From the NCBI RefSeq assembly GCF_041765605.1, contig NZ_CP168900.1, forward strand, positions 1,504,001-1,568,000: a stretch of 64,000 nucleotides of DNA, in the 5' to 3' direction. The position numbers and the translations under genes were made by a program. Under the pieces are notes generated by a model. That model ran no database searches. It worked only from the letters and a program-made list of their open reading frames with translations, and was not told where the DNA came from. This document shows, one piece after another, positions 11,765 to 21,728 of this stretch. The stretch is from Listeria monocytogenes. Lineage in GTDB: Bacteria; Bacillota; Bacilli; Lactobacillales; Listeriaceae. Position 1 is the first letter of the stretch. Each line of letters begins with the position of its first letter.

Positions 11765-12724
11765 CTAATTTTGTTTCCCTTCATAAGCTTTAATAATTTC
11801 AGCAACGAGTGGGTGTCTGACTACATCATGATGTTCAAAGTAAACAAAACCGATATCTTTTACATCTTTTAAAACTTGTTCTGCATTGACAAGACCGCTA
11901 GTTGCACCTTTTGGTAAGTCAATTTGTGTCATATCTCCATTGACAATCATTTTGGAGTCATAACCAAGTCGTGTTAAAAACATTTTCATTTGGGCAATAG
12001 TTGTATTTTGCGCTTCATCTAAAATGACAAAGGCATGATCAAGTGTACGACCTCTCATATAAGCCAGAGGAGCTATTTCAATGACGCCTCGGTCCATTAA
12101 CCTTGTTGTATGCTCCGTACCAAAAATGTCGTATAAAGCGTCGTATACAGGGCGCAAATAAGGATCTACTTTTTCTTTTAAATCACCAGGTAAAAAGCCT
12201 AAGCTTTCCCCAGCTTCAACGGCAGGTCTTGTTAAAATGATTTTGCTCACATTTCCTTTTTTCCATGCGTCTACTGCCATCACAACTGCCAGATATGTTT
12301 TACCTGTACCTGCTGGACCAACGCCGAAAACGATGTCGTGTTTTTTGATCATTTGAATGTAGGTTCGTTGTCCGAATGTTTTAGGTCTAATAGGCATTCC
12401 TTTTGCGTTTTTTGTAATTTCTTCTTCAAATAAAGTATGGAAGTAAATAAGCGTTCCATTTCTTTGCATTTTTACTGCTTGAGCGATATCTCGACCGTCT
12501 ATGTGAATGCCTCGTTTTACAGTTAAAATAAGTTCATTTAAAACAGCAGTCGTATGTTGCACAGGTTCTTCTTCTCCTGTGATCGATAGTGATTCTCCCC
12601 GAGTAATAATTTTTACTTGAAGTAACTCTTCTAAAAGTTCGATATTTTTATTATTATTGCCGAATAAATCTTGAATATTTGTGTCATCAGATAATTCGAC
12701 TACTTCATTAAATTCATTTAGCAT
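11765..12724 (-). CDS. phoH: PhoH-like ATPase (YbeZ family)
   Basis: Cytoplasmic P-loop ATPase of the PhoH/YbeZ family, thought to work with YbeY in RNA metabolism. 319 residues. Walker A GPAGTGKT at 136-143; Walker B in FVILDEAQN. AAGGGG precedes the ATG. First gene of phoH-pgpH-ybeY-dgkA-cdd-era. The sporulation genes yqfC and yqfD, which lie upstream of phoH in B. subtilis (from memory), are absent. Confidence 0.96.
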   Translation of the reverse strand: MLNEFNEVVELSDDTNIQDLFGNNNKNIELLEELLQVKIITRGESLSITGEEEPVQHTTAVLNELILTVKRGIHIDGRDIAQAVKMQRNGTLIYFHTLFEEEITKNAKGMPIRPKTFGQRTYIQMIKKHDIVFGVGPAGTGKTYLAVVMAVDAWKKGNVSKIILTRPAVEAGESLGFLPGDLKEKVDPYLRPVYDALYDIFGTEHTTRLMDRGVIEIAPLAYMRGRTLDHAFVILDEAQNTTIAQMKMFLTRLGYDSKMIVNGDMTQIDLPKGATSGLVNAEQVLKDVKDIGFVYFEHHDVVRHPLVAEIIKAYEGKQN

Positions 12725-12766
12725 TGGCTAACCCCTTCACCTGTTATAAGTGCCTTGATTAGTTAT

Positions 12767-12772
12767 ATTATA
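12767..12772 (-). promoter_or_regulatory. Promoter -10 for the phoH-era operon
   Basis: Minus strand TATAAT in a 187-base gap. The only -35 candidate is weak (TTTTCA, 17 bases upstream). It is the best candidate start for the six-gene operon. Confidence 0.5.
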
Positions 12773-12837
12773 CACGAAATTGCCTTGCTTGAAAAACGAA
12801 GCGATAGAAGTAACACAATTCATTTGAAAATAAACGT

Positions 12838-12881
12838 AAAAAAACAGGATTTCCTCCATAAAATAGGAAGTAATCCTGTTT
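12838..12881 (-). terminator. Terminator of rpsU-yqeY
   Basis: The minus-strand arms AACAGGATT and AATCCTGTT, extended by a second short helix, close a loop and are followed by seven T. Confidence 0.85.
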
Positions 12882-12911
12882 CTTAATGTTTCAAAACTAG
12901 TTTGAATTAGT

Positions 12912-13367
12912 TTATGAGAGATATTTTTTTACGAATTGGTTAACAGCACCGCCGTCAGCTTTGCCTTTTACTTTAGGCATAATTGCGGACATTACTTTGC
13001 CGAAATCAGCTTTACTAGATGCGCCAACTTCTTCGATAGTTGCTTTCACAATGTTCTCAAGCTCTTCAGGAGTCAGTTGTTTAGGAGCATAGTCCTCTAC
13101 AATGACAATCTCGGAACGGACTTTATCAGAAAGGTCGCTACGTCCAGCTTTGTCAAACTCTGCTAGAGAATCTCTGCGTTGTTTGAGTTCGCGGGAAATC
13201 ACGGTTACTTCATCATCCGGAGTAAGATCTTTCACACCTTGGTGAATTGCTTCGTTTTGTAAAGCTGCTTTTAACATACGAATAACGGAAAGTTTTTCTT
13301 TCTCTTTATCGCGCATCGCTTGTTTCATATCTTCATTTAACTTGTCAAGCAGTGTCAACGAAATCAT
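12912..13367 (-). CDS. yqeY: YqeY family (GatB/YqeY domain) protein
   Basis: About 151 residues, all helical, matching the GatB/YqeY domain that resembles the tRNA-binding tail of GatB. A role in amidation of mischarged tRNA is proposed for the domain but not shown for this stand-alone form. The start is uncertain: AAAAGG is only 2 bases from the ATG, and a TTG three codons in has wider spacing. Downstream of rpsU. Confidence 0.9.
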   Translation of the reverse strand: MISLTLLDKLNEDMKQAMRDKEKEKLSVIRMLKAALQNEAIHQGVKDLTPDDEVTVISRELKQRRDSLAEFDKAGRSDLSDKVRSEIVIVEDYAPKQLTPEELENIVKATIEEVGASSKADFGKVMSAIMPKVKGKADGGAVNQFVKKYLS

Positions 13368-13377
13368 CGCCTTTTAA

Positions 13378-13551
13378 TTAGAATTTGCGTTTTCTTGCTG
13401 CTTCGGATTTTTTCTTACGTTTTACGCTTGGTTTTTCATAAAATTCGCGCTTTCTGGATTCTTGCAAAGTTCCACTTTTGGAAACAGTACGTTTAAAGCG
13501 ACGAAGAGCATCTTCAAGCGATTCGTTTTTACGAACTACTGTTTTTGACAT
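13378..13551 (-). CDS. rpsU: 30S ribosomal protein S21
   Basis: 57-residue basic protein of the small subunit, [20 protein letters not shown], with the lysine/arginine-rich tail. GGAGGGAGGG precedes the ATG at 13549-13551; an 11-codon extension is not supported. It has its own strong promoter about 140 bases upstream and leads yqeY. Confidence 0.98.
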
Positions 13552-13682
13552 CTCTCTTTCCCTCCCTCCGGCACTTACATGCACTCACTTAAATCCTTCA
13601 TTTAAGTTCCAGAATAGGACATAACGGAAAATAAATTATGAATTATTCTGAAGTAATGCAGATAAGCATTCACTCATTAAAA

Positions 13683-13711
13683 ATTATATACGAAACATCG
13701 GGCATCGTCAA
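13683..13711 (-). promoter_or_regulatory. SigA promoter for rpsU-yqeY
   Basis: -35 TTGACG (13706-13711), 17-base spacer, -10 TATAAT (13683-13688). Near-consensus. The transcript has a leader of roughly 125 bases. Confidence 0.85.
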
Positions 13712-13715
13712 CATG

Positions 13716-13758
13716 AAATCGTTAACTTTCGCATAAAACTTTGAAATGTTAACGATTT
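13716..13758 (-). terminator. Hairpin at the rsmE stop codon
   Basis: A perfect 11-base inverted repeat (13716-13726 and 13748-13758, AAATCGTTAAC type) spaced by 21 bases contains the rsmE stop. There is no T run, so this may be a weak or factor-dependent end of the heat-shock operon. It directly precedes the rpsU promoter. Confidence 0.45.
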
Positions 13759-14516
13759 TTATTTTTGTAAAGGTCAAAATAGAAAGAAGCAGCTGATAAT
13801 ACATAGAGCGGAGCAGTTTCTGTTCTTAAAATTCTTGGGCCAAGTCCGGCAAGTTTTGCGTTCACTTCTTGAAGATGCAATAGCTCTTTCTCACTAATGC
13901 CACCCTCTGGTCCAAAAATACACAAAACAGACTGTCCAGGCTTCATTGTTTGAAATAAGCTAGCAAGCGCACTATCCTCGCCTTCTCGGGCGCTCTCTTC
14001 ATAGGCGGCGATAACATAGTCATAATGAACATGGTCATACATTAATTCTTTGAAACTAGCAGCATAATGAACTTCTGGAATGACAGTTCGGTGCGATTGT
14101 TCAGTCGCTTCTTGCGCAATTTTTTGAAGGCGCTCGATTTTTTTGATGACTTTTTTATCATCCCATTTCACCACAGAACGTTCGGCTTTATAAGGGATGA
14201 ATTTATGTGCACCGAGTTCTGTACTTTTTTGAATGATGAGTTCTAGTTTGTCGCCTTTCGGTAGACCGCTCGCAATAGTGATTTCTATGGGCAATTCGGT
14301 ATCTTCTTCTAGCCATTTCACTAGATTTAATAATACCTCTTCTTCATTTATTGCCGTAATAGCCGCGATGCATGTTTTTTTGCTCGGGAAAACAATGAAA
14401 ACTTGGTCGGATTCTTTCATCCGCATTACACGTGCAATATGATGGAAATTTTCTCCTGTAATGCTTAGTGTATCGTTATCATTTTCTAGCTCATTAGTTA
14501 CGAAATAACGCTGCAT
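13749..14516 (-). CDS. rsmE: 16S rRNA (uracil-1498-N3)-methyltransferase RsmE
   Basis: SPOUT-class methyltransferase for 16S U1498. 255 residues. The C-terminal knot motifs FGPEGGIS and LRTETAPLYVLS are present. It starts directly after the prmA stop (TAAATG). In B. subtilis mtaB (yqeV) follows; here rsmE ends the operon. Confidence 0.96.
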   Translation of the reverse strand: MQRYFVTNELENDNDTLSITGENFHHIARVMRMKESDQVFIVFPSKKTCIAAITAINEEEVLLNLVKWLEEDTELPIEITIASGLPKGDKLELIIQKSTELGAHKFIPYKAERSVVKWDDKKVIKKIERLQKIAQEATEQSHRTVIPEVHYAASFKELMYDHVHYDYVIAAYEESAREGEDSALASLFQTMKPGQSVLCIFGPEGGISEKELLHLQEVNAKLAGLGPRILRTETAPLYVLSAASFYFDLYKNKNR

Positions 14517-15461
14517 TTACTCCACTCCTCGTTTGGAAATGATCGCAACCCAGTCTCCTTGTTGCTCAATTTTTTCAATGATAAGTCCAGCGTTTTTAAG
14601 TGCTTCTTCAACTACTTTTGCTTTATCTTCAATAATTCCTGAAGCAATGAAAATACCACCTGGTTTGAGTGCTCTATAAACATCTTCTGGGAAAAGTAAA
14701 ATGACTTCCGCTAAAATGTTTGCGACAACAATATCTACATTTGTTTTGTTAATATCTTGAAGTAGATTATTTTGTTTTACAGTAATAATGTGTTCAGTTT
14801 TATTTAAAGTAATATTTTCTTCTGCTGCACGAGTGGCAATTTCGTCTAGGTCTGTTGCTAAAATAGATTTAGCTCCTAGTTTAGCACTGGCGATACTTAA
14901 GACACCCGAACCCGTACCAACGTCAATGACTTCATCCCCTGGTTGTAAATAATCACTTAGCGCGCGGATACAAAGTTGCGTTGTCGGGTGTGTCCCTGTA
15001 CCGAAAGCCATTCCTGGATCAAGCTCAATGATTATTTCGTTAGCAGAGGGTGTGTATGATTCCCAACTTGGGACAATCGTGATACGGTCTGTGATTTGAA
15101 CTGGATGATAGTATTTTTTCCAAGCAGTTGCCCATTCTTCATCGTCTACATCATTCACAACAAATTGAAATTTACCAAGAGGAATATCAAATGTTGTAAG
15201 GTTTTTCAATGTTTGTTCGATTTCTGGAATTTGCTCGACAAATTCGGATGTCTTTAAGAAGTAAGCTTTGATGATAACGCCATCTTCTGGATAATCTTCT
15301 CGTTTTAATGCATAAATTTCACCGAATTTATCTTCTCGTTCGCGTAAAAAATCAGCTACATCTTCAATGGATACTCCTGCTGCGCCAAATTCAGTTAAAA
15401 CATTTGCAACTGGCTCCACTGCTTCGTTTGTTGTATGGACTTCTACTTCTGACCATTCCAT
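14517..15461 (-). CDS. prmA: Ribosomal protein L11 methyltransferase PrmA
   Basis: Methylates L11. 314 residues, with SAM motif [15 protein letters not shown] in the C-terminal half and an N-terminal L11-recognition domain. AAAGGAG precedes the ATG. It follows dnaJ after a partial terminator, so part of its expression comes from heat-shock read-through. Confidence 0.96.
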   Translation of the reverse strand: MEWSEVEVHTTNEAVEPVANVLTEFGAAGVSIEDVADFLREREDKFGEIYALKREDYPEDGVIIKAYFLKTSEFVEQIPEIEQTLKNLTTFDIPLGKFQFVVNDVDDEEWATAWKKYYHPVQITDRITIVPSWESYTPSANEIIIELDPGMAFGTGTHPTTQLCIRALSDYLQPGDEVIDVGTGSGVLSIASAKLGAKSILATDLDEIATRAAEENITLNKTEHIITVKQNNLLQDINKTNVDIVVANILAEVILLFPEDVYRALKPGGIFIASGIIEDKAKVVEEALKNAGLIIEKIEQQGDWVAIISKRGVE

Positions 15462-15483
15462 TTTTCAACACTCCTTTAGTATG

Positions 15484-15524
15484 TAGAAAAGGTCGATGGT
15501 TGCTTCTTGCACAACTATCGACCT
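15484..15524 (-). terminator. Hairpin between dnaJ and prmA
   Basis: The minus-strand AGGTCGAT pairs with ATCGACCT, extended by GTTG/CAAC, with only TTTTCT after it. It probably gives partial termination within the operon. Confidence 0.6.
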
Positions 15525-15533
15525 CTACGTTCA

Positions 15534-16664
15534 TCAATCGCCTTTAAAAGCTCGTTTCATTTTGTCAAAAAATCCAGATGTTTGTTCGTCTACTTTGTCT
15601 CCAGTAGTGGAAGCAAATTCTCGTAAGATTTCTTTTTGTTTATCATCTAGTTTTTTCGGAACGATTACTTTGACGATTACGTGTTGATCGCCTGTTCCGT
15701 TTCCACGAAGATGCGGAACACCTTTGCCACGTAAGCGGAAGGTTGTCCCTGTTTGTGTACCACTAGGGATTTTGAGGCGAACTTTACCGTGCACAGTTGG
15801 TACATCGATTTCGTCACCTAGAGTAGCTTGTACGAACGTGATTGGCACTTCTACATAAATGTCGTCAGCTTCTCGTTCGAAAAACTCATCTGGAATCACA
15901 ACGAATACTACATATAAATCGCCATTAGGTCCGCCGTTAATACCAGCTTCCCCTTCGCCAGATACGCGCATTTGTTGTCCATCATTCACACCAGCCGGAA
16001 CTTTCACTTTGATTTTTTTCGTTTTAGTCACGCGGCCTTTACCGTGACAAGTTGGACATTTTTCTTTGATTTCTTTACCAGTACCATTACAGTATTGACA
16101 TGTGCGTTTATTGACTACGCGACCAAATGGGGTATTTTGTTCCACGTTAATAGATCCTTTACCACCACAATGGCTACATTTTTCAGGTGTAGTTCCTGGT
16201 TTTGCGCCGGATCCATGACATGTGTCACAGTTTTCTTCACGAGGAATTTCGATTTCTGCATCTTTACCAAAAATCGCTTCTTTGAATTTAAGACGCATTG
16301 TATATTGTAAATCGCTACCTTGTCTTGGGGCATTTGGATCTTGTTGACGTCCACCACCACCGAAGAAAGTGTCAAAGATGTCTTCAAATCCGGAGAATCC
16401 GCCTCCGCCAAAGCCACCACCTGCACCGCCGCCGAAGCCTTGGTTTGGATCTACGTGTCCATATTGATCATATTGCGCACGTTTTTGTGGGTCACTTAAT
16501 GCTTCATAAGCCTCTGATATTTCTTTGAATTTTTCATCAGCGCCTGCTTCTTTATTTATGTCCGGATGATACTGTTTGGACAGTTTCCGGTAAGCTTTTT
16601 TTATTTCGTCCGCTGAGGCGCTTTTGGAAATACCAAGCACTTCATAGTAATCTCGTTTTGCCAT
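15534..16664 (-). CDS. dnaJ: Chaperone DnaJ (Hsp40)
   Basis: Co-chaperone stimulating DnaK ATPase. 376 residues: J domain with HPD at 33-35, Gly/Phe-rich linker (about 77-106), four zinc repeats (146-153, 163-170, 189-196, 203-210), and substrate-binding C-terminal domains. It follows dnaK, but a terminator and a separate promoter lie in between. Confidence 0.98.
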
Positions 16665-16708
16665 CCGCCATCACTCCTGTCCATGATAGATTTTTATAGT
16701 CCTAACGT

Positions 16709-16737
16709 ATTGTAACATTTGAAAGAGATGTTGTAAA
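16709..16737 (-). promoter_or_regulatory. Internal SigA promoter for dnaJ
   Basis: -35 TTTACA (16732-16737), 17-base spacer, -10 TACAAT (16709-16714), just after the dnaK terminator. It would allow dnaJ-prmA-rsmE expression outside CIRCE control. Confidence 0.65.
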
Positions 16738-16751
16738 AACTTTATTTCAGA

Positions 16752-16782
16752 TAAAAAGCCAAAGCCACAGTAGACTTTGACT
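16752..16782 (-). terminator. Terminator after dnaK
   Basis: A 10-bp stem with two G-U pairs (AGTCAAAGTC with GGCTTTGGCT on the minus strand), 6-base loop, then TTTTT. Confidence 0.75.
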
Positions 16783-16806
16783 CATTATCTTTACCTTCTA
16801 GAAAGA

Positions 16807-18648
16807 TTATTTGTTTTCTTTGTCGTCGTCATTTACTTCTTCAAATTCAGCGTCTACTACGTCGTCATTTTGAGGAGCTTCTTGACCTTCTGCGCCGCCA
16901 GCTGCTTGTTGTTCTGCTGCAGCTTGTTCGTATAATTTAACAGATAGGTTTTGAACGATTTCGTTTAAGCTTTCTGTTTTTTCTTTGATAGCTTCGAAAT
17001 CTTCACCTTTAAGCGCTTCTTGTAGTTCATCGCGAGCTGCTTCTGCTTTTTTCACTTCTTCTTCTTCCACTTTGCCTTCTAGTTCTTTCAATGTTTTATC
17101 TACAGTGAATACTAGTTGGTCAGCATTGTTGCGAAGTTCTGCATTTTCTTTGTTCTTTTTATCTTCTTCTGCATTAGCTTCTGCATCTTGAACCATTTTT
17201 TCGATTTCTTCGTCTGTTAAACCTGAAGAAGATTTAATTACGATATTTTGTTCTTTACCAGTTCCAAGATCTTTCGCGCGAACTGTTACGATACCATTTT
17301 TGTCGATATCAAATGATACTTCGATTTGAGGGATTCCACGTGGTGCTGCTGGAATGTCTGCTAATTGGAAGCGACCTAATGTTTTGTTGTCTTTTGCCAT
17401 TGGGCGTTCACCTTGAAGTACATGGATATCTACGGCTGGTTGGTTGTCAGCTGCTGTAGAGAAAGTTTGTGATTTAGATGTTGGGATAGTTGTATTACGT
17501 TCGATAAGTGTTGTCATAACGCCGCCCATTGTTTCAATACCAAGGGATAATGGAGTTACGTCAAGTAGTACAACATCTTTTACATCACCAGTGATTACGC
17601 CACCTTGAATTGCAGCACCCATTGCTACAACTTCATCTGGGTTTACACCTTTATGAGGTTCTTTGCCTAATTCTTTTTTGATTGTTTCTTGAACTGCAGG
17701 AATACGAGTAGATCCACCAACTAGAATTACTTGGTCAATATCGCTTGCAGACAAGTTTGCATCTTTTAATGCTTGACGTGTTGGCGCAATAGTACGTTCA
17801 ACTAAGTCGTGTGTTAATTCATCAAATTTAGCACGAGTAAGGGTTACTTCTAAGTGAAGTGGACCAGCTTCTCCAGCTGTGATAAATGGTAAGGAGATTT
17901 GTGTGCTTGTTACGCCAGAAAGATCTTTTTTCGCTTTTTCAGCTGCATCTTTCAAACGTTGAAGCGCCATTTTATCTTGGCTTAAGTCAATACCATTGTC
18001 TTTTTTGAATTCTGCTACTAGATAGTCGATGATTTTTTTATCGAAGTCATCTCCACCTAATTCGTTGTCGCCGGCAGTAGAATGTACTTCGAATACGCCG
18101 TCACCTAATTCAAGGATAGATACGTCAAACGTACCACCACCAAGGTCAAATACTAAGATTGTTTGGTCTGTTTCTGTTTTATCCATACCGTAAGCAAGTG
18201 CTGCTGCTGTTGGTTCGTTAATAATACGTTCTACTTCAAGACCAGCGATTTTACCAGCGTCTTTTGTTGCTTGACGTTGCGCATCATTGAAGTAAGCTGG
18301 AACTGTGATAACTGCTTTATCAACAGTTTCGCCAAGGTAGTCTTCTGCATAACTTTTTAGGTATTGCAAAATGATTGCACTAATTTCTTGTGGAGAATAA
18401 TCTTTTCCTTCAATTGTTTCTTTATAGTTAGTACCCATATGACGTTTAATGGAACTAATTGTATTTGGGTTTGTGATTGCAGCACGTTTCGCTACTTCGC
18501 CTACTTGGCGTTCGCCATTTTTGAAACCAACGACAGAAGGTGTTGTACGTGCGCCTTCTGGGTTAGGGATAATTTTAGCTTCTCCGCCTTCTAATACTGC
18601 TACTGCAGAGTTTGTTGTTCCTAAGTCAATTCCGATAATTTTGCTCAT
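16807..18648 (-). CDS. dnaK: Chaperone DnaK (Hsp70)
   Basis: ATP-dependent chaperone. 613 residues: N-terminal ATPase with GIDLGTTNS (5-13) and the [12 protein letters not shown] phosphate loop, substrate-binding domain, helical lid and an acidic tail ending [24 protein letters not shown] precedes the ATG. Central gene of hrcA-grpE-dnaK. Confidence 0.99.
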
Positions 18649-18681
18649 TGTTATTTCCTCCTGTTATTCAGTAATTATTTT

Positions 18682-19257
18682 TTATTGATTTACTTTTACC
18701 ATAGATGGGCGTATAACCCGGTCTTTAAGTTTATAACCTTTTTGAAGTTCCGCAGTGATTTCATTGCTGCCTGCATTTTCATCACTATCTTGCATAACGG
18801 CTTGATGGAAATTCGGGTCAAATTGTTCGCCGACAGCCGGAATAACTTCAATACCTTCTTTTTCAAAAGCAACAAGGATTTGGTTGTATACCATTTCCAT
18901 TCCTTTTAAAATTTGTTTCACTTCTTCTTGATCAGAAGTCGTTGCAAGTGCTTTTTCAAAACTATCTAGTGCAGGAAGTAAATCTTGCGCTAGGCTTTGC
19001 GAACGGTATTTCTGACTAGCATCACGGTCTGCGATATGTCTTTTCTTCACATTTTCGAAGTCCGCTTGCATACGAAGGTAGCGATTTTCTACTTCATCTA
19101 GTTTGTTTTCAAGCTCTAAAATTTTGGCTTGTTCTTCTGTTAAAGTGTCAGCCGCAGCCTCTTCTTCAACAGTCTCTTCTGTTTCATCTAGAATGTTTAA
19201 TTCTTCTTGTTCGATTTCATCAGCTAGTTTTTCTTTTTTGTTCTTTTTCTCAGACAC
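18682..19257 (-). CDS. grpE: Nucleotide exchange factor GrpE
   Basis: Releases ADP from DnaK. 191 residues: charged N-terminus, long coiled coil (about 45-105) and the C-terminal beta domain ending [17 protein letters not shown] use the GTG at 19255-19257, because AGGAGG lies 8 bases upstream; a GTG three codons earlier would overlap that site. Confidence 0.97.
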   Translation of the reverse strand: MSEKKNKKEKLADEIEQEELNILDETEETVEEEAAADTLTEEQAKILELENKLDEVENRYLRMQADFENVKKRHIADRDASQKYRSQSLAQDLLPALDSFEKALATTSDQEEVKQILKGMEMVYNQILVAFEKEGIEVIPAVGEQFDPNFHQAVMQDSDENAGSNEITAELQKGYKLKDRVIRPSMVKVNQ

Positions 19258-19298
19258 CTTAGCCACCTCCTGAAAAAACTTATGCTTTTTCAGCCTTC

Positions 19299-20336
19299 CT
19301 AATTTTGGTTATCACGATAAAGTTTGGTTAACACATCGGTTAAATCTCGGCTCATCACATCAACAAGTCCCATCATTCTGCTATATTCCATTCTTGTGGG
19401 TCCTAGGAGTACAATACCGCCAACGCGTTCGCCAGCAATATTATATGTTGCTGTAATGATACTACAATCTTCCATTAGACTATTATTGTTTTCTCGGCCT
19501 ATTTTCACTTGAAGACCATCGGGAATATCCCTAAACAATTCATACACATCTTGTTCTTCTTCCATCAAATGAAGCATCTCACGGACTTTATTAATGTCAT
19601 GAAATTCCGGTTGATTTAAAATATTCGTTTTTCCGCCAAAATACACTTTTTGTTGACTTGCTTGAGCAAAAGAATCGGAAAATACATGCATGAAGCTTTC
19701 ATAGTTTCTAACATGTTTTCCAAGTAGTTCTTTTACTTCCATTGGTATTTGTACTTTTAAATCATCAAGCGAAAGTCCTACTAGCCGTTCATTTAGAATG
19801 TTGACCATTCGTTCAATATCGGAGAGCGTTGTGCCCTCAGGTATTGTCACCAGATGGTTATCAACATGCCCTTGATCGGTAATTAAAATGAGCATTGCCT
19901 GAAAATTATTTATTGGTACAAATCTAAAGCCACTTAAATGGTTTTTCGTCGCTTCAGGACCAAGCAAGATGGACGTGTAATTGGTTAAATCGGATAACAT
20001 TAATGCTGAATTCTGGATAAGTCCTTCCATTTCGTAATAGTTCTCTGAAAAGAAGGAACGAATCATTTGCCTGTCGGATTTATCTAGCTTTTTGGGCTGG
20101 AGTAAATAATCGACATAGAAGCGATATCCCTTCTCTGATGGGACGCGCCCCGATGAGGAATGCGTCTTTTCAATAAAGCCGTATTCTTCGAGAACGCCCA
20201 TTTCATTACGGATAGTCGCGGAACTATAAGGCAAACCTTTTTCTTTCAGCAAATTTTTTGATCCAACCGGCTGAATAGTCCAAGTGAAATGATCGATGAT
20301 GGCACGGAAAATCAAAAGTTGTCTTTCTGTTAACAT
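19299..20336 (-). CDS. hrcA: Heat-inducible transcription repressor HrcA
   Basis: Represses class I heat-shock genes by binding CIRCE, with GroEL as co-factor. 345 residues from [14 protein letters not shown]-terminal winged helix ([17 protein letters not shown]), GAF-like and dimerisation regions after it. GAGGTG lies ahead of the ATG at 20334-20336; a 7-codon extension is not used. First gene of the dnaK operon and directly downstream of CIRCE. Confidence 0.98.
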   Translation of the reverse strand: MLTERQLLIFRAIIDHFTWTIQPVGSKNLLKEKGLPYSSATIRNEMGVLEEYGFIEKTHSSSGRVPSEKGYRFYVDYLLQPKKLDKSDRQMIRSFFSENYYEMEGLIQNSALMLSDLTNYTSILLGPEATKNHLSGFRFVPINNFQAMLILITDQGHVDNHLVTIPEGTTLSDIERMVNILNERLVGLSLDDLKVQIPMEVKELLGKHVRNYESFMHVFSDSFAQASQQKVYFGGKTNILNQPEFHDINKVREMLHLMEEEQDVYELFRDIPDGLQVKIGRENNNSLMEDCSIITATYNIAGERVGGIVLLGPTRMEYSRMMGLVDVMSRDLTDVLTKLYRDNQN

Positions 20337-20350
20337 AGCAATCACCTCTT

Positions 20351-20377
20351 TTAGCACTCCATAACGTCAAGTGCTAA
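20351..20377 (-). promoter_or_regulatory. CIRCE operator (HrcA binding site)
   Basis: TTAGCACTC-N9-AAGTGCTAA, one mismatch from the CIRCE consensus TTAGCACTC-N9-GAGTGCTAA. It lies between the hrcA promoter and its ribosome-binding site. Confidence 0.97.
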
Positions 20378-20388
20378 ATACAAGTATA

Positions 20389-20417
20389 AATTTACCAAAC
20401 AATTCCACCTTAGTCAA
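20389..20417 (-). promoter_or_regulatory. SigA promoter for hrcA-grpE-dnaK
   Basis: -35 TTGACT (20412-20417), 17-base spacer, -10 TAAATT (20389-20394). It lies just upstream of CIRCE. A TATACT 5 bases further on is an alternative -10. Confidence 0.65.
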
Positions 20418-20458
20418 CCGAAAACACTCGATTTCAGACTAAAGTAGGATTGTTTGGT
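20394..20458. repeat. 22-bp inverted repeat over the hrcA promoter
   Basis: Arms 20394-20415 and 20437-20458 (ACCAAACAAT at the outer ends) pair over 22 positions with one mismatch and two G-U pairs around a 21-base loop. The hrcA -35 lies mainly in one arm. No T run follows, so it is not a clear terminator for hemW. Confidence 0.75.
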
Positions 20459-20472
20459 CAAAAAAGGTCAAA
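20456..20472 (+). promoter_or_regulatory. CtsR operator box
   Basis: GGTCAAA-AAA-GGTCAAA, an exact match to the CtsR heptad repeat (RGTCAAA NAN RGTCAAA). It lies 10 bases past the hemW stop and about 40 bases upstream of the hrcA -35. It suggests added class III control of the dnaK operon. Confidence 0.8.
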
Positions 20473-20482
20473 TAGTGCGGTT

Positions 20483-21640
20483 TTAGAGAAATTCTTGAAA
20501 AACATTATTTCCTAAAAATCTTCCGTTTCTTGTAAGTGCCACATTTTCTTCGTTATTTTCAAGCCAGCCTTTTGCAGTTGTTTTTTGAATCGCATTCGCA
20601 AATGTTGTATCTAAATCTTGACCGAATTTTTGCTTGAAATGGTTTTTATTTACACCGTCCACTTTTCTAAGCCCTAAAAACATTTCTTCTTCCATTTTTT
20701 CTTTTAAAGTAAGCTCTTTTTGTTGGAAAGTTGGGAGTATATTTTTTTGGAGTGGTTCCATGTATTTTTTGATTGGTCCGAAATTGCTATAACGGGTGTT
20801 GCCGACATATCCATGTGCTCCGGCGCCAAATCCGTAGTAATGTTCATTGCTCCAGTAAGTAATATTGTGTTTACTCTGAAATCCTTCTTTAGCAAAATTA
20901 CTAATTTCATATTGTTTACGACCGTGCTTTTCCATTTCGTTGAGAAGTAAATCGTACATATTTGCCTCGGCATCTTGACCAGGTAAGAAAAGCTTTCCTT
21001 TTTGCATAAGGTTATAAAAAATCGTTTTTGGTTCGATGATTAATGAATAGGCGGAGTAATGCGGTAAATCAAGGTCAAGCGCTTGTTTTAATGTATCTTG
21101 GAAATCCGCTTCTGTTTGACCAGGCAAGCTAAAGATTAAATCAATACTTACATTTTCAAATCCGATTTTGCGCATATTTTCGACGGATTGATAAACATCT
21201 TTTACGGTGTGTATGCGACCGATTTTTTTGAGAAGCTCATTGTTGAAGCTTTGAACGCCCATGCTAATACGATTAACACCGTGATCTTGCATGGCTTGTA
21301 GTTTAGATAGCGAAAGATCTCCTGGGTTGGCTTCAAAGGAAAATTCGATATCTTTTTTGAGCGGTAGAATGTTATGGATGGCTGTGCAAAGTCTCGCAAT
21401 TTGCGCTTCGTTCAGGGTTGTAGGCGTTCCCCCGCCAACAAATACAGTGTCGACTGGCGCTATTGGACCTTTTGCAGCAGTTAATTCCATTTCTTTAATT
21501 AGTAAATCTACGTATTCGTCGACAGGTTGTCCTTCTAAGAATACTTTATTAAAATCGCAGTAATAGCAAATATGTTCGCAAAACGGAATATGGATATATA
21601 CCGCGGAACTTTCATTACTCGAATGGTTCGTATTTATCAT
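20483..21640 (-). CDS. hemW: Heme chaperone HemW (HemN-like radical SAM protein)
   Basis: Radical SAM protein with the 4Fe-4S cysteines C21, C25, C28 (FCEHICYYCDF), GGGTPT and a C-terminal HemN domain. Members next to lepA/hrcA are HemW-type heme chaperones rather than true coproporphyrinogen oxidases (family knowledge). 385 residues from the ATG at 21638-21640, with AAGGA about 10 bases upstream; an upstream ATG has no site. Often annotated hemN. Confidence 0.93.
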   Translation of the reverse strand: MINTNHSSNESSAVYIHIPFCEHICYYCDFNKVFLEGQPVDEYVDLLIKEMELTAAKGPIAPVDTVFVGGGTPTTLNEAQIARLCTAIHNILPLKKDIEFSFEANPGDLSLSKLQAMQDHGVNRISMGVQSFNNELLKKIGRIHTVKDVYQSVENMRKIGFENVSIDLIFSLPGQTEADFQDTLKQALDLDLPHYSAYSLIIEPKTIFYNLMQKGKLFLPGQDAEANMYDLLLNEMEKHGRKQYEISNFAKEGFQSKHNITYWSNEHYYGFGAGAHGYVGNTRYSNFGPIKKYMEPLQKNILPTFQQKELTLKEKMEEEMFLGLRKVDGVNKNHFKQKFGQDLDTTFANAIQKTTAKGWLENNEENVALTRNGRFLGNNVFQEFL

Positions 21641-21728
21641 TTTTATCAATTCCTTGCACTTAAAATTTGCTTCGTTATCCATTAGTCAGTTTAACATATT
21701 TTCCAGTGCTTTTGTGCAGGATTCGCTT

